Notes under the pieces: generated by a model
Told to the model about the DNA's origin: nothing
Databases searched by the model: none
Seen by the model: the letters and a program-made list of their open reading frames with translations, nothing else
Part shown: positions 8,363 to 15,707 of the stretch, piece by piece
Numbering within the stretch: the first letter of the stretch is position 1
How the letters are laid out: each line of letters starts with the position of its first letter
DNA from: Mageeibacillus sp. UBA5436
GTDB taxonomy: Bacteria > Bacillota > Clostridia > Saccharofermentanales > DTU023
Length of the DNA: 30,814 bases
Reading direction: 5' to 3'
NCBI GenBank assembly: GCA_002427545.1
Contig: DIRM01000023.1
Span: 1-30,814 of the forward strand
Translations under genes and position numbers: made by a program

Positions 8363-9118
8363 CTATTTATTAATTTTATTACTATTTCTGGACTTAGAAA
8401 TTTTATTGAGATAACAACCTGTTTGATCACAATTTAAAATCCTCAATGCATATTTGGCTGCATTTTGCTCGGCTTCTTTTTTACTATTACCTTTACCAAA
8501 AGCTATGCGTTGATTGTCTACATTTACAGCAGCAGTGAAAACACGCTCATGTACAGGACCTGTTTCATCAATAATCTCAAAGTTCATGGTACTATTTCCA
8601 CGTGAACTTTGAACCAATTCTAAAAGACTGCTTTTAAAGTCATAAACCAACTTTCCTGCTACTGCTAATTCAATATATTTATTTAAGTGAGATAAAATTA
8701 ATTGTTCTGCATATTCCGTACCTTGATCAAGATAAGTTGCCCCATAAATGGCTTCAACCGCATTTGATAGATTAGAAGGCTTTGTTCTTCCGCCAGTCAT
8801 CTCTTCGCCTTTACCAAGATAAAGATAATTTCCTAAATCTAAATCATTAGCAACTTGTGCAAGTGTATCTTCACAAACCACTAATGCCCTATATTTCGTC
8901 ATCAAACCTTCATTTAGTATAGGTTCCAATTGAAACAATGCTGAACTAATCGTCAATTGTAAAACGGCATCACCTAAAAACTCTAAACGTTCATTATCAT
9001 CTAAACCTTCATTACTATTTTCATAAGCATAGGTAGAATGAGTTAAGGCCGTTTTAATATATTTTGCATTATTTACCTTAATATTATTTTTCTCACAAAA
9101 TTCTTTTGCTTTATTCAT
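8363..9118 (-). CDS. rnc: Ribonuclease III
   Basis: Double-strand-specific endoribonuclease that processes rRNA precursors and structured mRNAs. The N-terminal RNase III domain carries the signature NERLEFLGDAV (42-52) and the second cluster in SNAVEAIYGATYLD. The C-terminal dsRNA-binding domain (about residues 155-235) has FKSSLLELVQ and ends GNSKKEAEQNAAKYAL, followed by a short basic tail. The frame is open for 20 more codons upstream, but those lie across a terminator hairpin; the ATG at 9118 has the strong Shine-Dalgarno AGAGGTGA and gives 251 residues, so I chose it. One metal-site position usually occupied by Asp (E. coli D114) reads as Asn here. Followed by smc after 24 bases. Confidence 0.96.
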   Translation of the reverse strand: MNKAKEFCEKNNIKVNNAKYIKTALTHSTYAYENSNEGLDDNERLEFLGDAVLQLTISSALFQLEPILNEGLMTKYRALVVCEDTLAQVANDLDLGNYLYLGKGEEMTGGRTKPSNLSNAVEAIYGATYLDQGTEYAEQLILSHLNKYIELAVAGKLVYDFKSSLLELVQSSRGNSTMNFEIIDETGPVHERVFTAAVNVDNQRIAFGKGNSKKEAEQNAAKYALRILNCDQTGCYLNKISKSRNSNKINK

Positions 9119-9130
9119 GCTCACCTCTTT

Positions 9131-9163
9131 GCTAAAAAAGAGGGATACAGACGTATCCCTCTT
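9131..9163 (-). terminator. Intrinsic terminator between acpP and rnc
   Basis: An 11-bp perfect inverted repeat (aagagggatac 9138-9148, gtatccctctt 9153-9163) with a 4-base loop is followed on the minus strand by a run of six T (9134-9139). It begins 33 bases after the acpP stop and ends about 13 bases before the rnc ATG, directly against the rnc Shine-Dalgarno. This is a textbook terminator, but its place means rnc-smc-ftsY depend on read-through or on processing here. Confidence 0.85.
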
Positions 9164-9166
9164 GAT

Positions 9167-9183
9167 CAGTCTAATCACGACTG
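9167..9183 (-). other. Small hairpin upstream of the acpP/rnc terminator
   Basis: A 5-bp stem (cagtc 9167-9171, gactg 9179-9183) with a 7-base loop lies 3 bases from the terminator stem, producing two tandem hairpins in the 78-base acpP-rnc gap. It is short and could be chance, but the position makes it worth noting. Confidence 0.4.
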
Positions 9184-9196
9184 TAAATTATATTCA

Positions 9197-9436
9197 TTAT
9201 TTATTTTGAACTATAAAATTAACTGCATCTCCAACAGTTTTTAAATGTTGTGCATCTTCATCAGGAATGGATAAATCATATTCATTTTCTAATGTAACAA
9301 TTAAATCGACAACATCAAGAGAATCCGCATTTAGATCGTCGATAATATCCGAATCCATTTGAATATTCTCTTCTTCCAACCCCAATTGATCTGCAATTAA
9401 ACCACGAATATTTTCAAATATTTCCTCTGTAGACAT
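9197..9436 (-). CDS. acpP: Acyl carrier protein
   Basis: Carrier of growing acyl chains in type II fatty-acid synthesis and donor for phospholipid acylation. The 79-residue acidic protein has the phosphopantetheine attachment motif DDLNADSLDVVDL with Ser39. Helix 1 (STEEIFENIRGLIADQLGL) and the C-terminal AVNFIVQNK are typical. The frame remains open 19 codons upstream, but ATG at 9436 has a strong Shine-Dalgarno (GGAGGT) and matches the family N terminus. In many Bacillota acpP precedes rnc, as here; the usual fab and plsX genes are not adjacent. It has its own upstream -35 box and a terminator just downstream, so it is probably expressed largely as a single-gene message. Confidence 0.97.
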   Translation of the reverse strand: MSTEEIFENIRGLIADQLGLEEENIQMDSDIIDDLNADSLDVVDLIVTLENEYDLSIPDEDAQHLKTVGDAVNFIVQNK

Positions 9437-9467
9437 ATCTACCTCCAGTTTCTTCAATATTATATTA

Positions 9468-9493
9468 GTAAACAAAGTGCCATAAAATGTCAA
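9468..9493 (-). promoter_or_regulatory. Probable acpP promoter
   Basis: A perfect minus-strand TTGACA (plus 9488-9493) lies in the 96-base pgsA-acpP gap. At 17 bases is TACTAA, a weak -10; a better TAATAT/TATAAT-like stretch lies at 20-23 bases, wider than ideal. The position fits a promoter serving acpP, but the -10 is ambiguous. Confidence 0.45.
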
Positions 9494-9532
9494 GCTTAAT
9501 CCATTTAGACAACTTTTTGATTAAAATTTATT

Positions 9533-10120
9533 TTAATGTTCTGTAAGAAATTTACGATTTTTCACCAAATAATCAATACCGCTAATTAAAGCTAAAGCTG
9601 TAGAAATAATAATCAAAACGGTACCAATAAATTGAAAAACAGCATAATTCGCAAAATCGACAAAAATAACAGGTTCTAATAGTAACCAAATAATAGCAAT
9701 CATTTGTGAAAGAGTTTTCGCTTTTCCCCAATAACTAGCTGCAATCACAACATTTTGTTCTACTGCTAATAGTCTTAAGCCAGTCACTGCAAATTCTCTA
9801 GCTAAAACTATAAGAACAACATAAGTGCTAATACGGTTTAATTCTACAAAAGCTACCAAAACAGTAATAACTAATAATTTGTCTGCAATTGGGTCTAAGA
9901 ACTTGCCCATATTAGTAATTAATTTTTTTCTTCTAGCAATTTGCCCATCTAAAAAATCACTTAAAGAAGCAAGGCAAAATAAAACTAAAGCTATGATTTT
10001 AGCAGCTTTAGTTGCTATAAAAGCATTCCAGACAGGAACTCCTGGAATAGGCAACATAAAGAGTACTATAAAAGGTACTAAAATCATACGAAATAATGTC
10101 AACCGATTAGGAACATTCAT
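9533..10120 (-). CDS. pgsA: CDP-diacylglycerol-glycerol-3-phosphate 3-phosphatidyltransferase
   Basis: Integral membrane enzyme that makes phosphatidylglycerol phosphate from CDP-diacylglycerol and glycerol 3-phosphate, the first committed step to phosphatidylglycerol and cardiolipin. The CDP-alcohol phosphatidyltransferase signature D-x2-D-G-x2-A-R-x8-G-x3-D-x3-D is complete: D55, D58, G59, A62, R63, G72, D76, D80. Several hydrophobic segments (about 8-25, 40-55, 83-105, 130-150, 160-182) fit a multispanning protein of 195 residues. The start at 10120 overlaps the end of rimO by 14 bases and has GGGGGT upstream inside rimO. The neighbourhood with rimO, recA and cinA is common in Clostridia. 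Confidence 0.95.
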   Translation of the reverse strand: MNVPNRLTLFRMILVPFIVLFMLPIPGVPVWNAFIATKAAKIIALVLFCLASLSDFLDGQIARRKKLITNMGKFLDPIADKLLVITVLVAFVELNRISTYVVLIVLAREFAVTGLRLLAVEQNVVIAASYWGKAKTLSQMIAIIWLLLEPVIFVDFANYAVFQFIGTVLIIISTALALISGIDYLVKNRKFLTEH

Positions 10121-11474
10121 TGATACTTACCCCCGTTAAATCATATTCATCAACATCTAAAATTTTCACCTTCACAATATCACCAATTTTAATATTGTCT
10201 TGTTGTGCTAAGACATGAATCACTGGATCGATTCCTGGTGCTTCACCATAGCTGCGGCCTAAAAAGAATAAACCATCATCGCTAATATTCTCAATCAGAA
10301 CATCATATTTTTGATTAATTCTTTTTTTATTTTGTTGATATGCAATTTCTTTTTGTATTTGCATTATCTCATTATAGCGCTTTAAAGAAATTTCTTCAGA
10401 AGGAATATCTGACATCGAATATGCTTTTGTTCCTTCTTCTGGTGAAAAGACAAAACAACCTAAACGATCAAATTTAATATCCTTTACAAATTGTTTTAAT
10501 TCTTCAAAATCTTCATCAGTTTCACCTGGAAAACCAACCAGGATAGTAGTACGTAAAATAAGATTCGGTAGCTTGAAACGTAATTTTTTAATTAATTCAC
10601 GTAAACTCTCATTTGTATCTCGACGCAACATCGATTTTAATATTTTGTTGGATGCATGCTGAATAGGTAAATCAATATATGCCGCAATGGAAGGATTTTC
10701 TGCCATGAAATTAATTAATTCATCTGAGAAAACATCACCATAAACATACATTAAACGTATTAATCCCATATTAGGAATATCAATTAAAGCTTTTAAGAGA
10801 TCTAATAGTTTTGTTTCTCCATATAGGTCAAGACCATAACGTGTTGTATCTTGAGCAATTAAAATAATTTCTTTAAAACCACGTTTAATTAATATATTTG
10901 CTTCCTCAACGATATCTTCTATTGGTCTCGATAAAAGGGGTCCTCTAATTCCGGGAATAGCACAAAATGCACAATGATTGGAACAGCCCTCTGCTATTTT
11001 AAGATAGGCATAATAACGATCATTAGCTGCTTGTTCTCCATGAAATAAATGTCTTAAACTACCTGGTTTTTTAGGTAAGTGACCACGTAAATTGATATCT
11101 TGTTCTAATGCTTTAATGGAACTTACGATTTGATCATATTGAGCTGTCCCAAGAACCAAATCAACTTCAGGAAATTCATCATAAATTTGCTTGGCATAGC
11201 GTTGACCTAAACAGCCTGTCACAATTAAGAAGGCAGCCTGACCTTGAGTATGTTTAAATTCCTTGATTTCAGCCAAATCAAGAATTGCAGAAATGGCCTC
11301 TTCTTTTGCCGATTGAATAAATCCGCAAGTATTGACTATTAAATAAGTTGCCTCATAAACATCATCAGTAAATTGATAAGCATGTTGCCTTAAATCATAG
11401 CTCATTGATTCGGCATCAACTTCGTTTTTTGGACAGCCTAAAGATAAAATATAAAATTGATTATTCTTCTCCAT
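10107..11474 (-). CDS. rimO: Ribosomal protein uS12 methylthiotransferase RimO
   Basis: Radical-SAM enzyme that adds a methylthio group to an aspartate of ribosomal protein uS12. Three N-terminal cysteines for the auxiliary 4Fe-4S cluster are C14 (SLGCPKNEVD), C50 (NTCGFI) and C88 (TGCLGQRY). The radical-SAM triad CxxxCxxC is C164, C168 and C171 (AEGCSNHCAFC). A C-terminal TRAM domain (about residues 385-455) completes the MiaB/RimO architecture. The SLGCPKN start distinguishes RimO from MiaB. The length of 455 is normal. It overlaps recX by 14 bases upstream and pgsA by 14 bases downstream, which suggests tight translational coupling of recX-rimO-pgsA. Confidence 0.95.
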   Translation of the reverse strand: MEKNNQFYILSLGCPKNEVDAESMSYDLRQHAYQFTDDVYEATYLIVNTCGFIQSAKEEAISAILDLAEIKEFKHTQGQAAFLIVTGCLGQRYAKQIYDEFPEVDLVLGTAQYDQIVSSIKALEQDINLRGHLPKKPGSLRHLFHGEQAANDRYYAYLKIAEGCSNHCAFCAIPGIRGPLLSRPIEDIVEEANILIKRGFKEIILIAQDTTRYGLDLYGETKLLDLLKALIDIPNMGLIRLMYVYGDVFSDELINFMAENPSIAAYIDLPIQHASNKILKSMLRRDTNESLRELIKKLRFKLPNLILRTTILVGFPGETDEDFEELKQFVKDIKFDRLGCFVFSPEEGTKAYSMSDIPSEEISLKRYNEIMQIQKEIAYQQNKKRINQKYDVLIENISDDGLFFLGRSYGEAPGIDPVIHVLAQQDNIKIGDIVKVKILDVDEYDLTGVSINECS

Positions 11475-12051
11475 TAGCGTATTTTCTCATAATTTTTAAT
11501 GTTATACCAGAAGAATATCCACGCGAAGCAAAATGTCTTATGATTTTCTCGGGATTATCATAATCCCATTCATCCTTTTTCAGATTAAAATAATTATTTG
11601 CTGTCTCTTCATCCGTCGGAATCTCTAACATTAATTCAGTGATGACTGAGTCCGAGATACCTTGTTTCTTCAATAAATATTCAAGGTAAGCTATTGATTT
11701 TTGTTTTCGACCAGAATGTCTTTTAATCAATCGTCTACCACATAATTTTTCATCTAAATAACCATCTTGAATTAAAGCAAGAATCACTTGATCAATTAAT
11801 TCTTTATTATTTTCTGCAATCTCAGGAAATTGTTTAGAAAGAACTCGATTGACTTGACCATAAGATCTACCTCGATCGGCTCCAATATATTTTAAAGCTC
11901 TGATTCTTAAATTTCTATAATCTTCTATTTGTTCTTCTGAAATATTTGGGCTTACATTTCTTGATTTTTTCGTTTCAAACGAATTCTCCAAATCAGAAAG
12001 TAAGCCTCTTATTTTATCAACTTTTTCAGATTGTGATTGATTTTTCTCCAT
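11461..12051 (-). CDS. recX: Regulatory protein RecX
   Basis: RecX family modulator that binds RecA filaments. The 196-residue protein is mostly alpha-helical and shows the three-helix repeats of the family: RALKYIGADRGRSYGQVNRVL, cut short here as RGRSYGQVNRVLSK; then DGYLDEKLCGRRLIKRH with GRKQKSIAYLEYLLKKQGIS; and KIIRHFASRGYSSGITLKIM at the C terminus. The first about 40 residues are polar and probably disordered. It follows recA by 42 bases with no terminator between them, so it is likely co-expressed in the DNA-damage response. It overlaps rimO by 14 bases. Confidence 0.9.
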   Translation of the reverse strand: MEKNQSQSEKVDKIRGLLSDLENSFETKKSRNVSPNISEEQIEDYRNLRIRALKYIGADRGRSYGQVNRVLSKQFPEIAENNKELIDQVILALIQDGYLDEKLCGRRLIKRHSGRKQKSIAYLEYLLKKQGISDSVITELMLEIPTDEETANNYFNLKKDEWDYDNPEKIIRHFASRGYSSGITLKIMRKYANGEE

Positions 12052-12093
12052 AGTATCTATTTAAATACAATTCTTTAAACATTTATGATATTT

Positions 12094-13248
12094 TTAATCT
12101 AAATCTAAATTTAATAATTCATCTATATCATCCGTTTTTTCTTTATCTTTTGCTTTAGAATTAGCATCATTTGATGAAGAGCTACCTGAATCATCATCTG
12201 AATCATCGTCATCATCAGTTGAATAATAATCCCTTACTTTTTCATCAATTTCTTCTAATATTTCAGGATTATCTTGTAACCATTTTTTAGCATTTTCACG
12301 GCCTTGCCCAATTCTTGTATCGCCATAAGAATACCAGGAACCACTTTTATTGATGATATCAATGTCTGCTGCTAGATCCAGCACACAACCTACTTTAGAA
12401 ATACCTTCGCCATAGATAATATCAAATTCAGCTTCTTTAAACGGTGGAGCTACTTTATTTTTAACAACTTTGACTCTTGTGCGAGAGCCTATCATTTCAT
12501 TACCATCTTTTAAAGTTTCAATCCTTCTAACATCAAGCCTGACTGAAGCATAGAATTTTAAAGCTCGTCCACCAGTGGTTGTCTCTGGATTACCGAACAT
12601 GATGCCTATCTTTTCACGTAATTGATTTATAAAAATGATCATCGTATTCGATTTATGTAAAACACCAGATAATTTTCTTAAGGCTTGTGACATCAATCTA
12701 GCTTGAACGCCCATTGATGAATCGCCCATTTCTCCTTCAATCTCAGATCTAGGAACTAAAGCGGCAACGGAATCAACAACAATAACATCAACCGCACCAC
12801 TTCTTGCCAAGGCTTCAGCAACCTCTAAAGCTTCTTCGCCATTATCTGGTTGAGAGACAATTAAATGATCAATATCTACTCCAATTTTTTGAGCATAGCT
12901 TGGATCAAGTGCATGCTCAGCATCAACAAAAGCTGCAATGCCACCTTCCTTTTGAGCTTCTGCCACAACATGCAAAGCAACCGTTGTTTTACCAGAAGAC
13001 TCTGGCCCAAATATTTCTATTACACGTCCTTTAGGTAAGCCACCGACTCCCAAAGCCAAATCTAAAGATAATGCTCCAGTTGAGATAGTTTCGATGTCCA
13101 AATTGTATTCGTCATCGCCAAGCAGCATAACTGCTCCTTTTCCCATTTCTTTTTCTATTTTACCTAAAGCCATCTTTAAAGCTTCTTGTCTTTCAGCTTC
13201 AGACTGAGGATTATTTATTTTTTTTGATTGTTTTTGCTTTTTAGCCAT
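12094..13248 (-). CDS. recA: Recombinase RecA
   Basis: ATP-dependent strand-exchange protein and co-protease of LexA. Walker A is GPESSGKT (81-88); also visible are VDAEHALDPSYA, Walker B VIVVDSVAALVPR, the L2-loop region FINQLREKIGIMFGNPETTTGGRALKF and FPxxx-free DNA-binding segments in normal order. At 384 residues it is slightly long because of a C-terminal tail (about 345-384) rich in Asp and Ser, DDDDDSDDDSGSSSSND. Acidic tails are known to modulate RecA filament formation. A strong Shine-Dalgarno (TAGGAGG) precedes the ATG at 13248. The upstream region carries a sigma-A-like promoter with an SOS-box-like site; recX follows. Confidence 0.98.
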   Translation of the reverse strand: MAKKQKQSKKINNPQSEAERQEALKMALGKIEKEMGKGAVMLLGDDEYNLDIETISTGALSLDLALGVGGLPKGRVIEIFGPESSGKTTVALHVVAEAQKEGGIAAFVDAEHALDPSYAQKIGVDIDHLIVSQPDNGEEALEVAEALARSGAVDVIVVDSVAALVPRSEIEGEMGDSSMGVQARLMSQALRKLSGVLHKSNTMIIFINQLREKIGIMFGNPETTTGGRALKFYASVRLDVRRIETLKDGNEMIGSRTRVKVVKNKVAPPFKEAEFDIIYGEGISKVGCVLDLAADIDIINKSGSWYSYGDTRIGQGRENAKKWLQDNPEILEEIDEKVRDYYSTDDDDDSDDDSGSSSSNDANSKAKDKEKTDDIDELLNLDLD

Positions 13249-13262
13249 GCTAGCCTCCTAAT

Positions 13263-13276
13263 CGAACAATTGTTTG
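13263..13276 (-). promoter_or_regulatory. LexA (SOS) box upstream of recA
   Basis: The sequence CGAACAATTGTTTG is a near-perfect palindrome that fits the Gram-positive LexA/DinR operator core CGAAC-N4-GTTYG. It lies 3 bases downstream of the recA -10 box, over the expected transcription start, an ideal position for repression. The match is by eye; lexA itself is not in the window. Confidence 0.75.
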
Positions 13277-13279
13277 TTT

Positions 13280-13307
13280 ATTATAACAAAACAACTTTTT
13301 GGGTCAA
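13280..13307 (-). promoter_or_regulatory. recA promoter (sigma-A type)
   Basis: On the minus strand TTGACC (plus 13302-13307) and a perfect TATAAT (plus 13280-13285) are separated by 16 bases. The ATG of recA is 32 bases beyond the -10. With the SOS-box-like site just downstream, this is a well-supported regulated promoter. Confidence 0.8.
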
Positions 13308-13431
13308 GTATAAATCAAGTATTCCCTGAGATTTTTTTAGTAATCTTAGGAATTTTAAGAAAAACCATATCTTGTTTTTTGAAATTAATTTTATAATTTA
13401 ACAAGGATAATCAATTGTTAACTTAATAAAT

Positions 13432-14724
13432 TCAATTTGTTAAATTTTGCCAAGCTAAATGGAAAGCACGTAATGTTGATACATGGCGGATTCGATTCCT
13501 TACACCTTTAAACAAATATTTCTTAACCTTTGTCTTGCCATGATAATAGGAAGCAATATAAACTGTACCAACTGGTTTTTCTTCGCTACCGCCTCCAGGG
13601 CCTGCAATACCTGTAACTGAAATGGCGAGATCACTATTTAAGGCTTTAGCTGCTCCTTCTGCCATTGCTAATGCAGTCTCTTCACTAACAGCTCCATATT
13701 TTTCCAAAATCTCATTGGACACATTGAGAAGATTATGTTTTGCTTCATTCGAATATGATACTATCCCACCTTTGAAAACTTCGGATACACCAGGTACTTC
13801 CCCAAACTCTTCAGAAATCATGCCTGCTGTACAAGATTCTGCAAAAGCAATACTTTCACCTTTTTCTTTTAATAATCCAAAGACAATTTCCGGTAGTTTT
13901 CTTTCTCCTTCTTCATAAACATATTGTCCTAATCTTTGATAAACTTCTGAAGTCAAATCATCAAGAGCCTTGGAATCAAAATTTTCTGTTATTGGTTCAT
14001 CTGCAAATGATTTTTTTTCAATTCTTTCTGTCAGGCGGAAACACACTTCACCAGGTGATGCATAAGGTGCAATGGTTGGATTATCTTGCCTTTCAATTAT
14101 ATCTTTAATCCTCATCTCTGCATCGGATTCGCCAATACCAATTAAATGTAAAAAGCGATTAACAAAATGATATTTGACTCGTTCTTTAAGCCAAGGATAT
14201 AAAGATTCCTTAAACATCAAATTTAATTCATCTGGAGGACCAGGCAAGCAAGCAATTGATTTTTGCTTTCCTTCATATTCAAATACAATTACCGCACCTG
14301 GTGCTGTACCATTATGATTAGGAAGAATTTCAGATCCTTCAGGCAGCATAGCTTGTTTCCAATTATTTTCACAAGGTGTTCTATTGGTTGAAACAAAGTA
14401 ACTTTTTATATTTTGTACTGAGGTTTCATCCAAGATCAGTTCACGGCCTGCAACTTTAGCTGCCAATGCCATAGAAATATCATCGGCTGTTGGTCCTAGG
14501 CCGCCACTCGTAATAATTAAATCAGATCTCGATACAGCTGTACGCAAAGCAGTTTCTAGGCGTTTTGGATTATCTCCTACAACCGTTTGATAATATGAGT
14601 TAATACCTAATAAATTTAATTGTTTCGCTAAAAAATGTGTATTCGTATTTAAAGTTTGTCCAATTAATAATTCTGTTCCAATTGCTATTATTTCTGCTGA
14701 TTCAATAATTATATCTTTCTGCAT
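13432..14724 (-). CDS. cinA: CinA: nicotinamide-nucleotide amidase / competence-damage protein
   Basis: Two-domain protein. The N-terminal MoCF-like domain (about 8-175) has AEIIAIGTELLIGQTLNTNT and TSGGLGPTADD, linked in other CinA proteins to ADP-ribose/NAD pyrophosphatase activity. The C-terminal PncC domain (about 275-425) shows AFAESCTAGMIS, GGIVSYSNEAK and VTGIAGPGGGSEEKPVGTVY, the deamidase that recycles nicotinamide mononucleotide. The length of 430 is typical. It lies directly upstream of recA in transcription order (183-base gap with the recA promoter), the classic cinA-recA pairing of Gram-positive bacteria. Shine-Dalgarno before the ATG is weak. Confidence 0.95.
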   Translation of the reverse strand: MQKDIIIESAEIIAIGTELLIGQTLNTNTHFLAKQLNLLGINSYYQTVVGDNPKRLETALRTAVSRSDLIITSGGLGPTADDISMALAAKVAGRELILDETSVQNIKSYFVSTNRTPCENNWKQAMLPEGSEILPNHNGTAPGAVIVFEYEGKQKSIACLPGPPDELNLMFKESLYPWLKERVKYHFVNRFLHLIGIGESDAEMRIKDIIERQDNPTIAPYASPGEVCFRLTERIEKKSFADEPITENFDSKALDDLTSEVYQRLGQYVYEEGERKLPEIVFGLLKEKGESIAFAESCTAGMISEEFGEVPGVSEVFKGGIVSYSNEAKHNLLNVSNEILEKYGAVSEETALAMAEGAAKALNSDLAISVTGIAGPGGGSEEKPVGTVYIASYYHGKTKVKKYLFKGVRNRIRHVSTLRAFHLAWQNLTN

Positions 14725-14791
14725 TATAAATTACGCTTTCTTCTGACTTCCTTCTGAGTTTGTTCAATAATTTTAAAGAGTATTCTATCAT

Positions 14792-15643
14792 TTAATGATT
14801 TTTATTTTTATAAGAAATAAGTGTATTTTGCAAAAGCATGGCTATCGTCATAGGGCCAACACCTCCAGGCACCGGCGTTATAGCTTTAACAAATGGTGCA
14901 ACTTCTTCATATTTTACATCCCCGACAACCTTACCTTCACTATTTCGATTAATTGAAACATCAATAATAACTTGATCTGAATTAATGAAGTCTTTTGTAA
15001 TGAAATTTTCTACACCAGCTGAAGTTACTAATAGATCCGCTTTTTGGCAAATACTTTGAAGATTTTTAGTTTTTGAATGGGCGATTGTTACTGTACAATT
15101 TTCATTTAACAACAAAATAGCCATTGGTTTACCCACAATATTACTACGACCGATTACAACGGCATTTTTTCCAACAAAATCATAATTAATATTTTTCAAC
15201 ATATAAATGATGCCAGCAGGGGTACAAGGAACAAAACCTTTACCGCCTGTTAAGAGATGACCAGAATTCACTGGATGAAAACCGTCTACATCTTTTTCTG
15301 CTGATATCGCATTTATAATTTTCTCTTCAGAAATATGTTTGGGTAAAGGTAATTGACATAAAATACCATCTACCGATTCATCTTTGTTTAATTTATCAAT
15401 CAATTCAAGTAATTCAGCTTCTTTTGCGTTTTCAGATAATCGATGAATATTTGAAACCAAACCAGCCTCTTGGCAAGCACGTTGTTTGTTTCTTACGTAA
15501 ATTTTTGATGCCGGATCTTCTCCAACTAATATCACATCAAGACCTGGCGCTCTTTTTCCGCTATTGATTAATTCCGTAATTTGTTCTTTGATTGATAAAC
15601 GTAAATCAGCAGCAATTGCTTTACCATCAATAACCTGGCTCAT
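14792..15643 (-). CDS. folD: Bifunctional methylenetetrahydrofolate dehydrogenase / cyclohydrolase FolD
   Basis: Interconverts 5,10-methylene-, methenyl- and 10-formyl-tetrahydrofolate with NADP. Motifs: VGEDPASKIYVRNKQRACQE with the catalytic YxxxK lysine, GILCQLPLPKH, KDVDGFHPVN, PCTPAGI, the Rossmann segment VVIGRSNIVGKPMA and the C-terminal PVPGGVGPMTIAMLL. The frame could start at a TTG at 15658, but ATG at 15643 has GGAG about 10 bases upstream and gives MSQVIDGKAIA, the usual family start; the product is then 283 residues. It lies between ftsK (64 bases upstream) and cinA (67 bases downstream) with no visible terminator. Confidence 0.97.
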   Translation of the reverse strand: MSQVIDGKAIAADLRLSIKEQITELINSGKRAPGLDVILVGEDPASKIYVRNKQRACQEAGLVSNIHRLSENAKEAELLELIDKLNKDESVDGILCQLPLPKHISEEKIINAISAEKDVDGFHPVNSGHLLTGGKGFVPCTPAGIIYMLKNINYDFVGKNAVVIGRSNIVGKPMAILLLNENCTVTIAHSKTKNLQSICQKADLLVTSAGVENFITKDFINSDQVIIDVSINRNSEGKVVGDVKYEEVAPFVKAITPVPGGVGPMTIAMLLQNTLISYKNKNH

Positions 15644-15707
15644 GATTTTTTTCTCCAATCTGTGTATTAAATGTTAATTTGACTGCTTTATAAATATTTT
15701 TAGAAAT

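Noticed and set aside
9119..9178. N-terminal extension of RNase III by 20 residues
   Set aside because: The extension is encoded across a perfect terminator hairpin and has no family similarity; the ATG at 9118 has a strong Shine-Dalgarno.
13322..13352. Imperfect inverted repeat (about 10 of 11 pairs) between cinA and recA as a cinA terminator
   Set aside because: No T-run follows on the minus strand and the stem has a mismatch and a wobble, so it was not called a terminator.
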